NCBI RefSeq assembly: GCF_002243645.1
Contig: NZ_CP017704.1
Location: forward strand, 4,420,001 to 4,484,000
DNA length: 64,000 nt
DNA from: Peribacillus simplex NBRC 15720 = DSM 1321
GTDB taxonomy: Bacteria > Bacillota > Bacilli > Bacillales > DSM-1321
Direction of reading: 5' to 3'
Part shown: in pieces, positions 48,341 to 56,125 of the stretch
Layout: every line of letters starts with the position of its first letter
Position numbering within the stretch: position 1 is the stretch's first letter
Position numbers and translations under genes: made by a program
The notes under the pieces: generated by a model
Databases searched by the model: none
What the model was told of the DNA's origin: nothing
What the model saw: the letters and a program-made list of their open reading frames with translations, nothing else

Positions 48341-49303
48341 ATGAGACGTTTCAAATTTATGGCTATGACCGCAGTAATGGGTGGAGTAATTGCAGTAGCG
48401 GCGGGTTGTGGATCCGATGACACTAAGACAAGCAGCAGTGAAGGAAAAGGATCTGGCCAACTGCAGGGCGAAGTTATTACGGATGGTTCTTCAACGGTCT
48501 TTCCGATCATGGAGGCAGTTGCAGAAGAATATATGGGTACACAGCCTGATGTGAAGGTTTCAGTGGGATCGTCAGGAACAGGTGGGGGATTCAAGAAATT
48601 CATCGCTGGTGATACAGACCTAGCCAATGCATCCCGCCCGGTCAAAGAAGAAGAAAGTGCCTTACTTGATGAAAATGGAGTTAAATATACAGAATTGAAA
48701 CTGGCATTTGACGGTATTTCAATCGTCGCCAATAAAGATAATGAATTCATCGATTCACTAACAGTCGAAGAGCTTCAAAAACTGTGGGTTGATAATGGAA
48801 AGGTGAAGAAATGGTCTGATATACGTCCTGAATGGCCGAAGGAAGAAATTAAATTCTACTCTCCGGGAACAGATTCAGGCACATATGATTATTTCAATGA
48901 AGTGATCCTTGAAGAAAAACCGATGGTGGAAAATGCTACGCTTTCAGAAGATGATAACGTTCTTGTACAAGGTGTAGAAGGTGATAAAAATGCGATTGGA
49001 TTCTTCGGTTATGCCTACTACTCTGAAAATAAAGATAAGTTAAAAATCATTTCCATCGACAACGGCAAAGGTGCTGTAGAGCCAACACATGAAACGATTA
49101 AAAGTGGGGAGTATGCACCATTGTCACGTCCACTTTACACATATGTAGCTAATAAGTCGGTAGCTGAAAAAGAACAAGTCGCAGATTATACTCAATTCGT
49201 CATTGAAAATGCAGGAGAGCTTGCAGAAGAAGTGGGTTATATCAGCCTGCCGGAAGAAGAGTACCAGAAAGATCTTGATAAATTAAAAGAACTGGAAAAA
49301 TAA
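48341..49303 (+). CDS. pstS: Phosphate ABC transporter substrate-binding lipoprotein PstS
   Basis: PstS captures phosphate outside the membrane with high affinity. The 320-residue protein has a lipoprotein signal peptide ending AVAAGC (lipid-modified Cys about residue 24). A phosphate-binding loop follows, TDGSSTVFPIME near residue 48, with SVGSSGTGGGFKKF, SPGTDSGTYDYF and VEGDKNAIGFFGYAYY. The ribosome-binding site AGGGGG precedes ATG 48341. It is the first gene of the pst operon and is separated from pstC by a hairpin that probably keeps its message abundant. Confidence 0.96.
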   Translation: MRRFKFMAMTAVMGGVIAVAAGCGSDDTKTSSSEGKGSGQLQGEVITDGSSTVFPIMEAVAEEYMGTQPDVKVSVGSSGTGGGFKKFIAGDTDLANASRPVKEEESALLDENGVKYTELKLAFDGISIVANKDNEFIDSLTVEELQKLWVDNGKVKKWSDIRPEWPKEEIKFYSPGTDSGTYDYFNEVILEEKPMVENATLSEDDNVLVQGVEGDKNAIGFFGYAYYSENKDKLKIISIDNGKGAVEPTHETIKSGEYAPLSRPLYTYVANKSVAEKEQVADYTQFVIENAGELAEEVGYISLPEEEYQKDLDKLKELEK

Positions 49304-49326
49304 ACGATATTACAGGCTACTGATAT

Positions 49327-49351
49327 CCCGCCTTGACTCGATTAAGGCGGG
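49327..49351 (+). promoter_or_regulatory. Intercistronic hairpin between pstS and pstC
   Basis: An 8-bp perfect GC-rich stem (CCCGCCTT 49327-49334 / AAGGCGGG 49344-49351) has a 9-base loop and no T run. It probably acts as an mRNA stabiliser or partial attenuator, raising PstS over the permease subunits. Confidence 0.6.
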
Positions 49352-49402
49352 GGTAACAGCTTGTAAATCCAAATATTGCGTGTCTGAAATGGAGGATGCA
49401 AG

Positions 49403-50341
49403 TTGGAACTTAGAAAAACAGAAACCTATTCTGTACAGCAAATGATCCTGGAAAAGAAAAGTAAGAAAAAAATAAATATGGAAAAAGTAATACCTAAGCT
49501 TTTGTTCCTTACGGCGGCAATTTCCGTTTTTACTACAATCGGGATCATCTTGACGCTTATTTTTGAAACATTTATCTTTTTTGACAGAGTATCTATCGTC
49601 GAATTTTTTACAGAAGCTAAATGGCTGCCATTTGCATCTACACCTTCCTATGGGATTATGCCCCTTATCGTTGGAACGTTGAAGATAACAGTCATAGCAG
49701 CGGTGGTTGCAGTTCCAGTAGGGCTTGCAACAGCCATTTTCTTGAGTGAATATGCATCAGAGAAAACACGGAGAATCATTAAGCCGATTTTAGAAGTTTT
49801 AGCTGGGATTCCTACTATCGTTTACGGCTTTTTTGCCTTAACTTTTGTAACACCGGTTTTGCGGGATTTATTTCCTTCCCTTGACATGTTCAATGCTCTA
49901 AGTCCCGGGATCGTTGTAGGTATCATGATCATGCCGATGATAGCCTCATTATCGGAAGATGCCCTTGTATCGGTACCTAAGTCGATTCGCGAAGGTGCGT
50001 ATGCTTTAGGAGCAACGAAACTCGAAACGACAATTAAAGTGGTATTGCCAGCAGCCATTTCAGGAATTGTGGCATCCATCGTTCTTGCTTTATCCAGAGC
50101 GATTGGGGAAACCATGATTGTGAGCGTTGCCGGTGGCTCGACCCCAAATATGAGCATGGATGTCACTTCATCGATTCAAACGATGACCGCTTATATCGTT
50201 CAGGTCAGTTCGGGGGATGCAGGGTACGGGACAACGATTTACTACAGCATATATGCGGTTGGAATGACACTGTTCGTCTTTACGCTTGTCATGAATTTAC
50301 TGGCGCAGTTCATCTCTCGCAAGTTCAGGGAGGAATATTAA
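49403..50341 (+). CDS. pstC: Phosphate ABC transporter permease PstC
   Basis: One of two membrane subunits of the Pst importer, 312 residues with about six helices. The binding-protein-dependent transport signature is EGAYALGATKLETTIKVVLPAAISGI near residue 200, with GIPTIVYGFFAL near 135 and SRAIGETMIV near 232. The TTG start at 49403 follows TGGAGGAT. pstA begins four bases after the stop. Confidence 0.95.
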   Translation: MELRKTETYSVQQMILEKKSKKKINMEKVIPKLLFLTAAISVFTTIGIILTLIFETFIFFDRVSIVEFFTEAKWLPFASTPSYGIMPLIVGTLKITVIAAVVAVPVGLATAIFLSEYASEKTRRIIKPILEVLAGIPTIVYGFFALTFVTPVLRDLFPSLDMFNALSPGIVVGIMIMPMIASLSEDALVSVPKSIREGAYALGATKLETTIKVVLPAAISGIVASIVLALSRAIGETMIVSVAGGSTPNMSMDVTSSIQTMTAYIVQVSSGDAGYGTTIYYSIYAVGMTLFVFTLVMNLLAQFISRKFREEY

Positions 50342-50344
50342 GAC

Positions 50345-51223
50345 ATGAAACTGATAAACAAAAGTCATGTTGCGAAAAAAATGCCTGCTAGGCTGGCTGT
50401 TAACACGATTTGTAAAGGATTATTCTTCTTGGCAACATTGGTTGGCCTCCTCGTATTGGCCATCTTATTTTATCGGATATTCACTCAAGGAATTGGCAGT
50501 CTGAATGGGGATTTCCTTCAGAATTTCGCTTCCAGGAAACCTGAAGAGGCTGGTATAAAAGCAGCACTGATCGGTTCAATATGGTTGATGGTAGTCGTGG
50601 CTCCAGTTTCTCTGCTGCTTGGTGTTGGAACGGCCATTTATTTAGAGGAATATGCCAGGAAGAATTGGATCACCACTTTTATCAAAGTGAATATTTCCAA
50701 TCTGGCAGGTGTCCCGTCAATAGTATTTGGACTGCTGGGCTTAACGGTTTTCGTTCGTGCTCTAGCCTTGGACCGGTCCATATTGGCAGCAGGCTTGACG
50801 ATGAGCCTGCTCGTTCTCCCGGTCATCATAGTAGCTGCCCAAGAGGCCATACGTGCCGTACCTCGTGATTTAAGGGAAGCTTCATTTGGAATGGGTGCAA
50901 CAAAGTGGCAAACCATATTGAAAGTGGTCCTTCCGGCTGCAATACCTGGCATTTTAACTGGAGGAATACTTGCTTTGTCACGGGCAATCGGTGAAACGGC
51001 GCCATTGGTGGTGGTTGGCATACCAATGTTCATCGCCTTTTTACCACAATCGGTCATGGATACATTTACAGTGCTGCCAATGCAAATCTATAATTGGACA
51101 TCTCGTCCGCAGGAGGAATTCCAGCAGGTTGCTGCCGCGGGAATCATCGTATTACTCATCCTGTTAATAATCATGAATTCAATAGCGGTTATAATTCGAA
51201 ATAAATTCCAGAAAAGATACTGA
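50345..51223 (+). CDS. pstA: Phosphate ABC transporter permease PstA
   Basis: The second membrane subunit of the Pst importer, 292 residues with about six helices. The coupling loop is REASFGMGATKWQTILKVVLPAAIPGI near residue 180, with GVPSIVFGLLGL near 122 and SRAIGETAPLVVV near 215. It starts four bases after pstC with a GGGAGG site inside the pstC end, so the two subunits are made together. Confidence 0.95.
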   Translation: MKLINKSHVAKKMPARLAVNTICKGLFFLATLVGLLVLAILFYRIFTQGIGSLNGDFLQNFASRKPEEAGIKAALIGSIWLMVVVAPVSLLLGVGTAIYLEEYARKNWITTFIKVNISNLAGVPSIVFGLLGLTVFVRALALDRSILAAGLTMSLLVLPVIIVAAQEAIRAVPRDLREASFGMGATKWQTILKVVLPAAIPGILTGGILALSRAIGETAPLVVVGIPMFIAFLPQSVMDTFTVLPMQIYNWTSRPQEEFQQVAAAGIIVLLILLIIMNSIAVIIRNKFQKRY

Positions 51224-51238
51224 TAGGAGGAAGGAAGC

Positions 51239-52066
51239 ATGAATATGACCTTAACGAGAGAAGAAGAGTCACCGGCAATCGGGTTCGAAAATGTCGGATC
51301 AGCTGCCGTGACGGAAAAGGTGTATGAAACATCCAATCTCAATTTATGGTATGGAGAAAACCATGCTTTGAAAAATATTAATCTGGATATGCATCAGAAT
51401 GAAGTGACCGCCATCATCGGGCCTTCAGGATGTGGGAAATCCACATACATCAAAACATTGAACCGAATGATTGAGCTAGTCCCGGATGTGAAAACGACAG
51501 GCCAGATAAAATATAGGAACAGAAATATCCTCGATCAGTCCTATAAGGTGGAAGATTTAAGGACACAGGTGGGGATGGTCTTCCAAAAGCCTAATCCCTT
51601 TCCTAAATCAATTTATGAAAATGTTGTATACGGACCAAAGATCCATGGAATTAAAAATAAAAAAATTCTTGATGAGATCGTTGAAAAGAGTTTAAAAGGG
51701 GCAGCCATTTGGGATGAAGTGAAAGACCGTCTGCATGAAAATGCATATGGACTTTCAGGTGGACAGCAACAGCGCCTTTGTATTGCCAGATGTTTGGCAA
51801 TCGAACCAGATGTCATTTTAATGGATGAACCGACTTCTGCCCTTGATCCGATATCCACTTTGAAAATAGAAGAACTGGTTCAAGAACTGAAAAAGGATTT
51901 CAGCATCATCATCGTTACCCATAACATGCAGCAGGCTGCACGTATCTCTGATAGAACGGCCTTCTTCTTAAATGGGGAAGTCATCGAATATTCTGATACA
52001 AACACCATCTTCTCTAATCCGAATGATAAAAGAACAGAAGATTACATTACCGGGCGCTTCGGTTAA
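51239..52066 (+). CDS. pstB: Phosphate ABC transporter ATP-binding protein PstB
   Basis: The ATPase of the Pst importer. The 275-residue protein has Walker [10 protein letters not shown] near residue 61, signature LSGGQQQRL near 172 and Walker [14 protein letters not shown] near 190. The switch His is in IVTHNMQQA. An N-terminal extension of about 30 residues ([15 protein letters not shown]) precedes the ABC domain. B. subtilis has two pstB copies here; this window has only one. The ribosome-binding site is TAGGAGG. Confidence 0.96.
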   Translation: MNMTLTREEESPAIGFENVGSAAVTEKVYETSNLNLWYGENHALKNINLDMHQNEVTAIIGPSGCGKSTYIKTLNRMIELVPDVKTTGQIKYRNRNILDQSYKVEDLRTQVGMVFQKPNPFPKSIYENVVYGPKIHGIKNKKILDEIVEKSLKGAAIWDEVKDRLHENAYGLSGGQQQRLCIARCLAIEPDVILMDEPTSALDPISTLKIEELVQELKKDFSIIIVTHNMQQAARISDRTAFFLNGEVIEYSDTNTIFSNPNDKRTEDYITGRFG

Positions 52067-52086
52067 AGAGAAAGGGAGATGCGATA

Positions 52087-52740
52087 ATGATCGTTCGTGA
52101 AAATTTCGAGCTTCAATTGAAAGAGCTAAAGGAGAAAATCGTGAAATTGGCTAATTTAGCTTCAGGTGCTATATCGAAATCATATGCCGCACTAGAAAAC
52201 AATAATGTAGATGATGCTCTTGAAGTTATTGATGATGATACAATAGCTGATTTACTGGAAGAGGAAATTAATGACTTTGCGATTTTACTGATTGCTAAGC
52301 AGCAGCCGGTTGCGATTGATTTAAGGCGTATCATAGCTGCAATAAAAATCGCCTCGGATATTGAAAGGATGGCGGACTTTGGTGTGAATATCGCTAAATC
52401 AGCCATCCGAATCGGTGACCAGCCATTTATCCTGCCTTTAACACCATTAAAGCAGATGCATGATATTACATTAAAGATGATTCAACTTTCAATAGAAGCA
52501 TTTGAGAAGGAAGATGTTGTTCTTTCAAGAGAAATCATTGAAATGGATGATGAGGTTGATCGCTTTTATGGAGATATGATCCGAAGTCTCCTTCGCCTTT
52601 CAGATGAAAAAAACCTTCAGCAGGTTACACAGCTTTCCTTAATTGCTCGATATTTGGAAAGGACAGCGGACCATACAACGAATATCGCAGAGAATATTTA
52701 CTTCCTGGTAAGAGGGAGATATATCAGTAGGAATGAATGA
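52087..52740 (+). CDS. phoU: Phosphate signalling protein PhoU
   Basis: PhoU links the Pst transporter to the PhoR sensor and dampens phosphate uptake in organisms where this has been studied. The 217-residue protein consists of two three-helix PhoU repeats. Metal-binding acidic motifs are IADLLEEEINDF near residue 57 and EIIEMDDEVDRFY near 150; the conserved RYLERTADHTTNIAENI lies at the end. It lies at the operon end. phoU is absent at this point in the B. subtilis pst operon, so its presence is a real difference. Confidence 0.93.
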   Translation: MIVRENFELQLKELKEKIVKLANLASGAISKSYAALENNNVDDALEVIDDDTIADLLEEEINDFAILLIAKQQPVAIDLRRIIAAIKIASDIERMADFGVNIAKSAIRIGDQPFILPLTPLKQMHDITLKMIQLSIEAFEKEDVVLSREIIEMDDEVDRFYGDMIRSLLRLSDEKNLQQVTQLSLIARYLERTADHTTNIAENIYFLVRGRYISRNE

Positions 52741-52757
52741 ACCCATCCTAATTGAAA

Positions 52758-52803
52758 AAAGAGAGGCTTTTTCTCGGACATGGTCCATTTAAAAGTCTCT
52801 CTT
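52758..52803. terminator. Terminator after phoU
   Basis: A stem AAGAGAGGCTTTT / AAAAGTCTCTCTT (one bulge) has a loop of about 20 bases. It lies between two convergent genes and has A and T tracts on both sides. Confidence 0.65.
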
Positions 52804-52808
52804 ATTCA

Positions 52809-53261
52809 TTAATGGGTCAAAGTATTGGCCAATTGTCTATATGTCATATTATTCGTAACAACAAACTCGCCGATTTGTATTTTTTTTGAGAAATCATGGT
52901 CATTCATGTAAGCTTCAAATTCAGCAGCCTCATCGATGATTTTTTCCTTGGAAAGGCTATCGGCAATTTCGGTTGTGGTCATATTCGTTTTCACTTTAAT
53001 TGTATAGGAGACAATGGAGGGATCTTTTTTTGAAGCCTCTTCCTCCATTAAATCTTTATCCGGATCCTTTGGTTGGACGGTCTTTTTAGCTTCCTTCATA
53101 GGAAGAGTAACGACGAATCCCTGCTTCACGAGCAATTCCTTAGCTTCCTCCGTAGTAGGAGTGGCGCCTTCGAATAATCCGGTGCCATAATAAAAGCCAG
53201 CAAAGATTGTTGTTGTAAAAATGATACCGGCGGAAAGACCTTGCAGTCTTGCTTTGTTCAT
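52809..53261 (-). CDS. Small YceG/MltG-like membrane protein (YqzC position)
   Basis: The 150-residue protein has an N-terminal membrane helix (GLSAGIIFTTTIFAGFYYG), a charged linker (VQPKDPDKDLMEEEASKKDP) and a C-terminal domain. That domain, VKTNMTTTEIADSLSKEKII ... KKIQIGEFVVTNNMTYRQL, resembles the LysM-like N-terminal part of MltG/YceG transglycosylases, without the catalytic domain. ATG 53261 follows GGGGTGA at proper spacing; ATG 53267 is too close to it. It pairs with the next gene and is the counterpart of yqzC by position. Confidence 0.72.
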   Translation of the reverse strand: MNKARLQGLSAGIIFTTTIFAGFYYGTGLFEGATPTTEEAKELLVKQGFVVTLPMKEAKKTVQPKDPDKDLMEEEASKKDPSIVSYTIKVKTNMTTTEIADSLSKEKIIDEAAEFEAYMNDHDFSKKIQIGEFVVTNNMTYRQLANTLTH

Positions 53262-53263
53262 TC

Positions 53264-53644
53264 TCATTCACCCCGCAATCTTTGCTGCTCGATCACTGAA
53301 ATGGTTTGTTCCTTCGTTAACGAGGATTGTCTAGCGATCTGGTCCAACGAAAGACCTTGACTATATAAAGATAGAACCTGGCTTTTTAGAATTTCATGAA
53401 TAGGTTCGATATCATTGGAATTGACAGTTGATTTATTCTTTACAGGGGGAACAGGGTCGTCCTGGATAACGAATTCCTCTTCAAGAATCTTCACCTTCTT
53501 CTTTAATTGGTAGATATCCTGTGTATACGTTAGTGTCATCTGTTCTAAATCTTCTTCTAATTTTGCAACTTTATCTTTACCGAAAAAGGAAATGATGAGA
53601 AGGACGATCGCTAATGAAAAAAGAAGGATGATAAGCGTTTCCAT
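53264..53644 (-). CDS. Membrane-anchored coiled-coil protein with HTH-like end (YqzD position)
   Basis: The 126-residue protein starts with one membrane helix (LIILLFSLAIVLLIISFF). A coiled coil follows (VAKLEEDLEQMTLTYTQDI..LKKKVKILEEEF), then a linker and a C-terminal helical motif (SLYSQGLSLDQIARQSSLTKEQTISVIEQQ). That last motif has the spacing of a helix-turn-helix of the DUF6115/resolvase type. It ends two bases before the next minus-strand start, so both form one operon. The function is unknown. Confidence 0.75.
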   Translation of the reverse strand: METLIILLFSLAIVLLIISFFGKDKVAKLEEDLEQMTLTYTQDIYQLKKKVKILEEEFVIQDDPVPPVKNKSTVNSNDIEPIHEILKSQVLSLYSQGLSLDQIARQSSLTKEQTISVIEQQRLRGE

Positions 53645-54065
53645 GTTTTCACCTCAAAAGATAATTTTCGACAATATATTTATATTTTACACATATTTTA
53701 ATAAAATTGGAGATTTTCATATTTTTATATTTTCGAAAGTGGGCCGTATACTTCATTTATTGTCTGTTTTTTTTCAAATATTGTCGAAAAGCCTAATGAC
53801 CGTCGTTGAAGAAAAAAAATTAGGCATTAAAATGGGAAAAAAGCCTTTGAGAGATAACATACATAAAATTCGACAAAATGTGTATATTGTCCATCAGCCA
53901 ATTCAGTGCTAACATAAAGATAGAATAAATCGAAAAAACTAAATATTTTGAATAGTTAAAAATATACGAACCTAAAATGGTGTGCAGATTCTAAAGTGGA
54001 TAGTTTCACTGTCAGCGCCTAACGATAAGTTATATAAGGATAAAGAAGGGGAAGGGATGATTATT
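53645..54065 (+). other. AT-rich intergenic region without a supported gene
   Basis: About 420 bases between divergent genes. A 26-codon frame starting at about 53832 (MGKKPLRDNIHKIRQN..) has only a weak ribosome-binding site, and I do not call it. AAAAGCCTAATG and ATTAGGCATTAAA around 53790-53830 form a loose inverted pair with no T run. I see no clear promoter by eye. Confidence 0.4.
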
Positions 54066-54674
54066 ATGAATTCGCTATTCGCGTATATGCCGCAGGATAA
54101 CCAGGATATATTTCGTAAAGGATTAAAGGCAGGGTTATGGATGGATGAGAGTTTTGATTGGTATCCTGAGGAAGATATGATGAGTCATCCTAATGGAGAG
54201 ATCCGGACACTTTCACAAACATATACCCAAGGGCAGGTGACCTTTTCGAAGTTCACGATCAGGAATACCTCATTCGAGATTAAGCGCCCTAAAGTGTTTT
54301 TTCACTATGAAAACGCTTTCGAAAGGCAGGCGGTCGCTTTTTACAGCCCGAATGAACGGGCGATTTTACATGTAGCCCCTCAATCGATTGCTTTATTGGG
54401 TGGATTGGTGAAAGGAAAGAGCATCGCTCAATATTGCATTCAAGGTAAGGGAAGCCTTTATCAAGAGGGATGCTTCAAATCATTGAAAGAAGGGCTCCTT
54501 GCTTATTCACCGCTCGCCAAAGGTGAAGTTACCAGCGTGTTTACGTTAGAGACGGAAATTTTACCGAAAGAATGTGTGGAAGCTGTGGCTTGGGTCATTC
54601 ATGCTGAAACGAAAGAAGAAGCGAAAGTTATAAATAATCAGCTCCTCCTGACGATGCAAAACGTAAACATTTAA
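54066..54674 (+). CDS. Conserved-looking cytoplasmic protein of unknown function
   Basis: The 202-residue protein starts MNSLFAYMPQDNQDIFRKGL; ATG 54057 three codons upstream is possible but touches the GGGGAAGGG ribosome-binding site. There is no membrane segment or signal peptide. The middle is beta-rich (QGQVTFSKFTIRNTSFEIKR), followed by YSPNERAILHVAPQSIALLGG and a C-terminal helical part. I recognise no family. Good ribosome-binding site and balanced codon use suggest a real gene. It precedes rpmG by about 120 bases. Confidence 0.7.
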   Translation: MNSLFAYMPQDNQDIFRKGLKAGLWMDESFDWYPEEDMMSHPNGEIRTLSQTYTQGQVTFSKFTIRNTSFEIKRPKVFFHYENAFERQAVAFYSPNERAILHVAPQSIALLGGLVKGKSIAQYCIQGKGSLYQEGCFKSLKEGLLAYSPLAKGEVTSVFTLETEILPKECVEAVAWVIHAETKEEAKVINNQLLLTMQNVNI

Positions 54675-54792
54675 GAATTCAAAAAAGTTAATGTTGGATT
54701 TCCCAAAAAACATACTAGCAATTCGCATTGAATAATGCTATTATAGAAAAGTCCTATGTGAAAAAGTCAATATGTTTGGAGGGAAATACACA

Positions 54793-54942
54793 ATGCGCGT
54801 AAATATTACATTAGCTTGCACTGAATGTGGAGACCGTAACTATATTTCTAAAAAAAATAAACGTAACAATCCAGACCGTCTTGAGCTTAAAAAATACTGC
54901 TCAAGAGAAAAACGCAGCACGACTCACCGTGAAACAAAGTAA
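54793..54942 (+). CDS. rpmG: 50S ribosomal protein L33 (zinc-binding type)
   Basis: L33 is a 49-residue protein of the large subunit near the E site. [19 protein letters not shown] carries one Cys-x-x-Cys pair. [20 protein letters not shown] has one further Cys, so the second pair is incomplete (KYCSREK), as in several Bacillus L33 copies. The ATG follows TTTGGAGGG. A terminator lies at its end, so it is a single gene. Confidence 0.94.
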   Translation: MRVNITLACTECGDRNYISKKNKRNNPDRLELKKYCSREKRSTTHRETK

Positions 54943-54943
54943 G

Positions 54944-54972
54944 CAACAGGATTTTTCCTGTTGTTTTTTTTT
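54944..54972 (+). terminator. Intrinsic terminator after rpmG
   Basis: An 8-bp stem (CAACAGGA / TCCTGTTG) with a T4 loop is followed by T9. Confidence 0.92.
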
Positions 54973-55121
54973 ATGCATTTTTTTAATTTCTTCGTTCTCT
55001 CTTTCCTTTAGTGAATATTTTCAGAATGCACTAATGATTCAGCGATTACCGACACCGTATTTTCGTAAATGAGCAAATATTATGAGATAATGATAGAAGT
55101 AGACTAAAGGAGTCGGAAAAG

Positions 55122-55694
55122 ATGAGAGAAAACAAGAATAAGCTCCGCAAAGAAGTTAGGTCCCGTTTAATGGAGCTGTCTAAAAAGGAACATGAAGAAC
55201 TATCGAACAGAATCGCTGAAAACTTATTTTCCCTGGAGGAATGGAAAAAAGCTGAAACAATTGGCATCACCATCTCCATCCCGCCTGAAGTTCCAACAGT
55301 ACGAATCATCGAACAAGCATGGAGTGAAGGAAAAGAAGTGGCTGTACCAAAATGTGATCCTGAAAAAAAGACAATGGAATTCAAAAAAATTTCGTCCTTC
55401 AATCAGCTGGAGTCTGTTTATTACGGATTGCTAGAACCAGTGGCTGAAACAGCCAAGGCCCGCAAAGAGGAATTAGATGCATTGATCGTACCCGGTCTTG
55501 CTTTTACCAAGGAAGGGTATCGCCTAGGCTTTGGAGGGGGATATTATGACCGTTTCCTATCTTATTACCGAGGAGATACATTGGCCCTTACATACGAGCT
55601 TCAGTTAATGGATGAACTCCCGATAGAGGTACATGATATTGCGGTCGGCAAACTCATTACCCCATCCAGGGTTATACGCACGTACGCCCATTAA
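55122..55694 (+). CDS. yqgN: 5-formyltetrahydrofolate cyclo-ligase (YqgN-like)
   Basis: The enzyme converts 5-formyl-THF to 5,10-methenyl-THF with ATP, recovering a folate that inhibits other enzymes. The 190-residue protein has the basic N-terminal ATP-binding part (RENKNKLRKEVRSRLMEL), a central region, and the signature DALIVPGLAFTKEGYRLGFG then GGYYDRFL near residue 140. ATG 55122 follows AAAGGAG. It occupies the same position as B. subtilis yqgN, just after rpmG. Confidence 0.94.
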   Translation: MRENKNKLRKEVRSRLMELSKKEHEELSNRIAENLFSLEEWKKAETIGITISIPPEVPTVRIIEQAWSEGKEVAVPKCDPEKKTMEFKKISSFNQLESVYYGLLEPVAETAKARKEELDALIVPGLAFTKEGYRLGFGGGYYDRFLSYYRGDTLALTYELQLMDELPIEVHDIAVGKLITPSRVIRTYAH

Positions 55695-55770
55695 GAAGAA
55701 GTTAATTATTTATCACTTTTAGCTCATAAAAATCCTGTCCTGTATCAAACTATTGATAGGAGGGATTGTT

Positions 55771-55959
55771 ATGCTTCGATTAATTATTCAAATCTTCTTG
55801 GTTGGTTTAGTTGTTTATGCAGGTTACCAAAACCGGTACCGCCTGATAAATGTTGCGCTGTCCAACGGCATACTGAGAAGATTTCTAGTGACTAAATCCT
55901 TGGATATGCCAATGTTCAGGGATAAAATGATGCAAAGCATGTTCACTCAGACCAAATGA
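55771..55959 (+). CDS. yqgO: Small membrane-anchored protein (YqgO-like)
   Basis: This 62-residue protein has one N-terminal membrane helix (LRLIIQIFLVGLVVYAGYQ) and a basic amphipathic tail (RRFLVTKSLDMPMFRDKMM). ATG 55771 follows ATAGGAGGG at good spacing; an in-frame ATG at 55753 overlaps that site. The position between yqgN and gluP matches yqgO of B. subtilis. The function is unknown. Confidence 0.78.
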   Translation: MLRLIIQIFLVGLVVYAGYQNRYRLINVALSNGILRRFLVTKSLDMPMFRDKMMQSMFTQTK

Positions 55960-55975
55960 GGATGCCGGCATTTTA

Positions 55976-56006
55976 AAAAGGAACCTGATCAGGGGTTCCT
56001 TTTTTA
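55976..56006 (+). terminator. Intrinsic terminator after yqgO
   Basis: A 10-bp stem (AAAAAGGAACC with GGTTCCTTTTT) with an 8-base loop runs into TTTTT. Confidence 0.88.
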
Positions 56007-56125
56007 TTTATAAGGATTTGGGGAGAGTGGATTTTAAACAGTCTCCTTTTTTACTTTTTACAGGATTTCGTCTATAGTTTTAATTAAAGAAACAGGAATT
56101 TTAGAAGCTTAAGTTTCATTGGAAA

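Noticed and set aside
49327..49351. pstS-pstC hairpin as a transcription terminator
   Set aside because: No T run follows, and the downstream pstCAB-phoU genes have no promoter of their own that I can see.
53592..53912. Plus-strand frame of about 100 codons opposite and beyond the coiled-coil gene
   Set aside because: It overlaps the antisense of a better-supported gene, starts without a ribosome-binding site and has a low-complexity Phe/Ile-rich translation.
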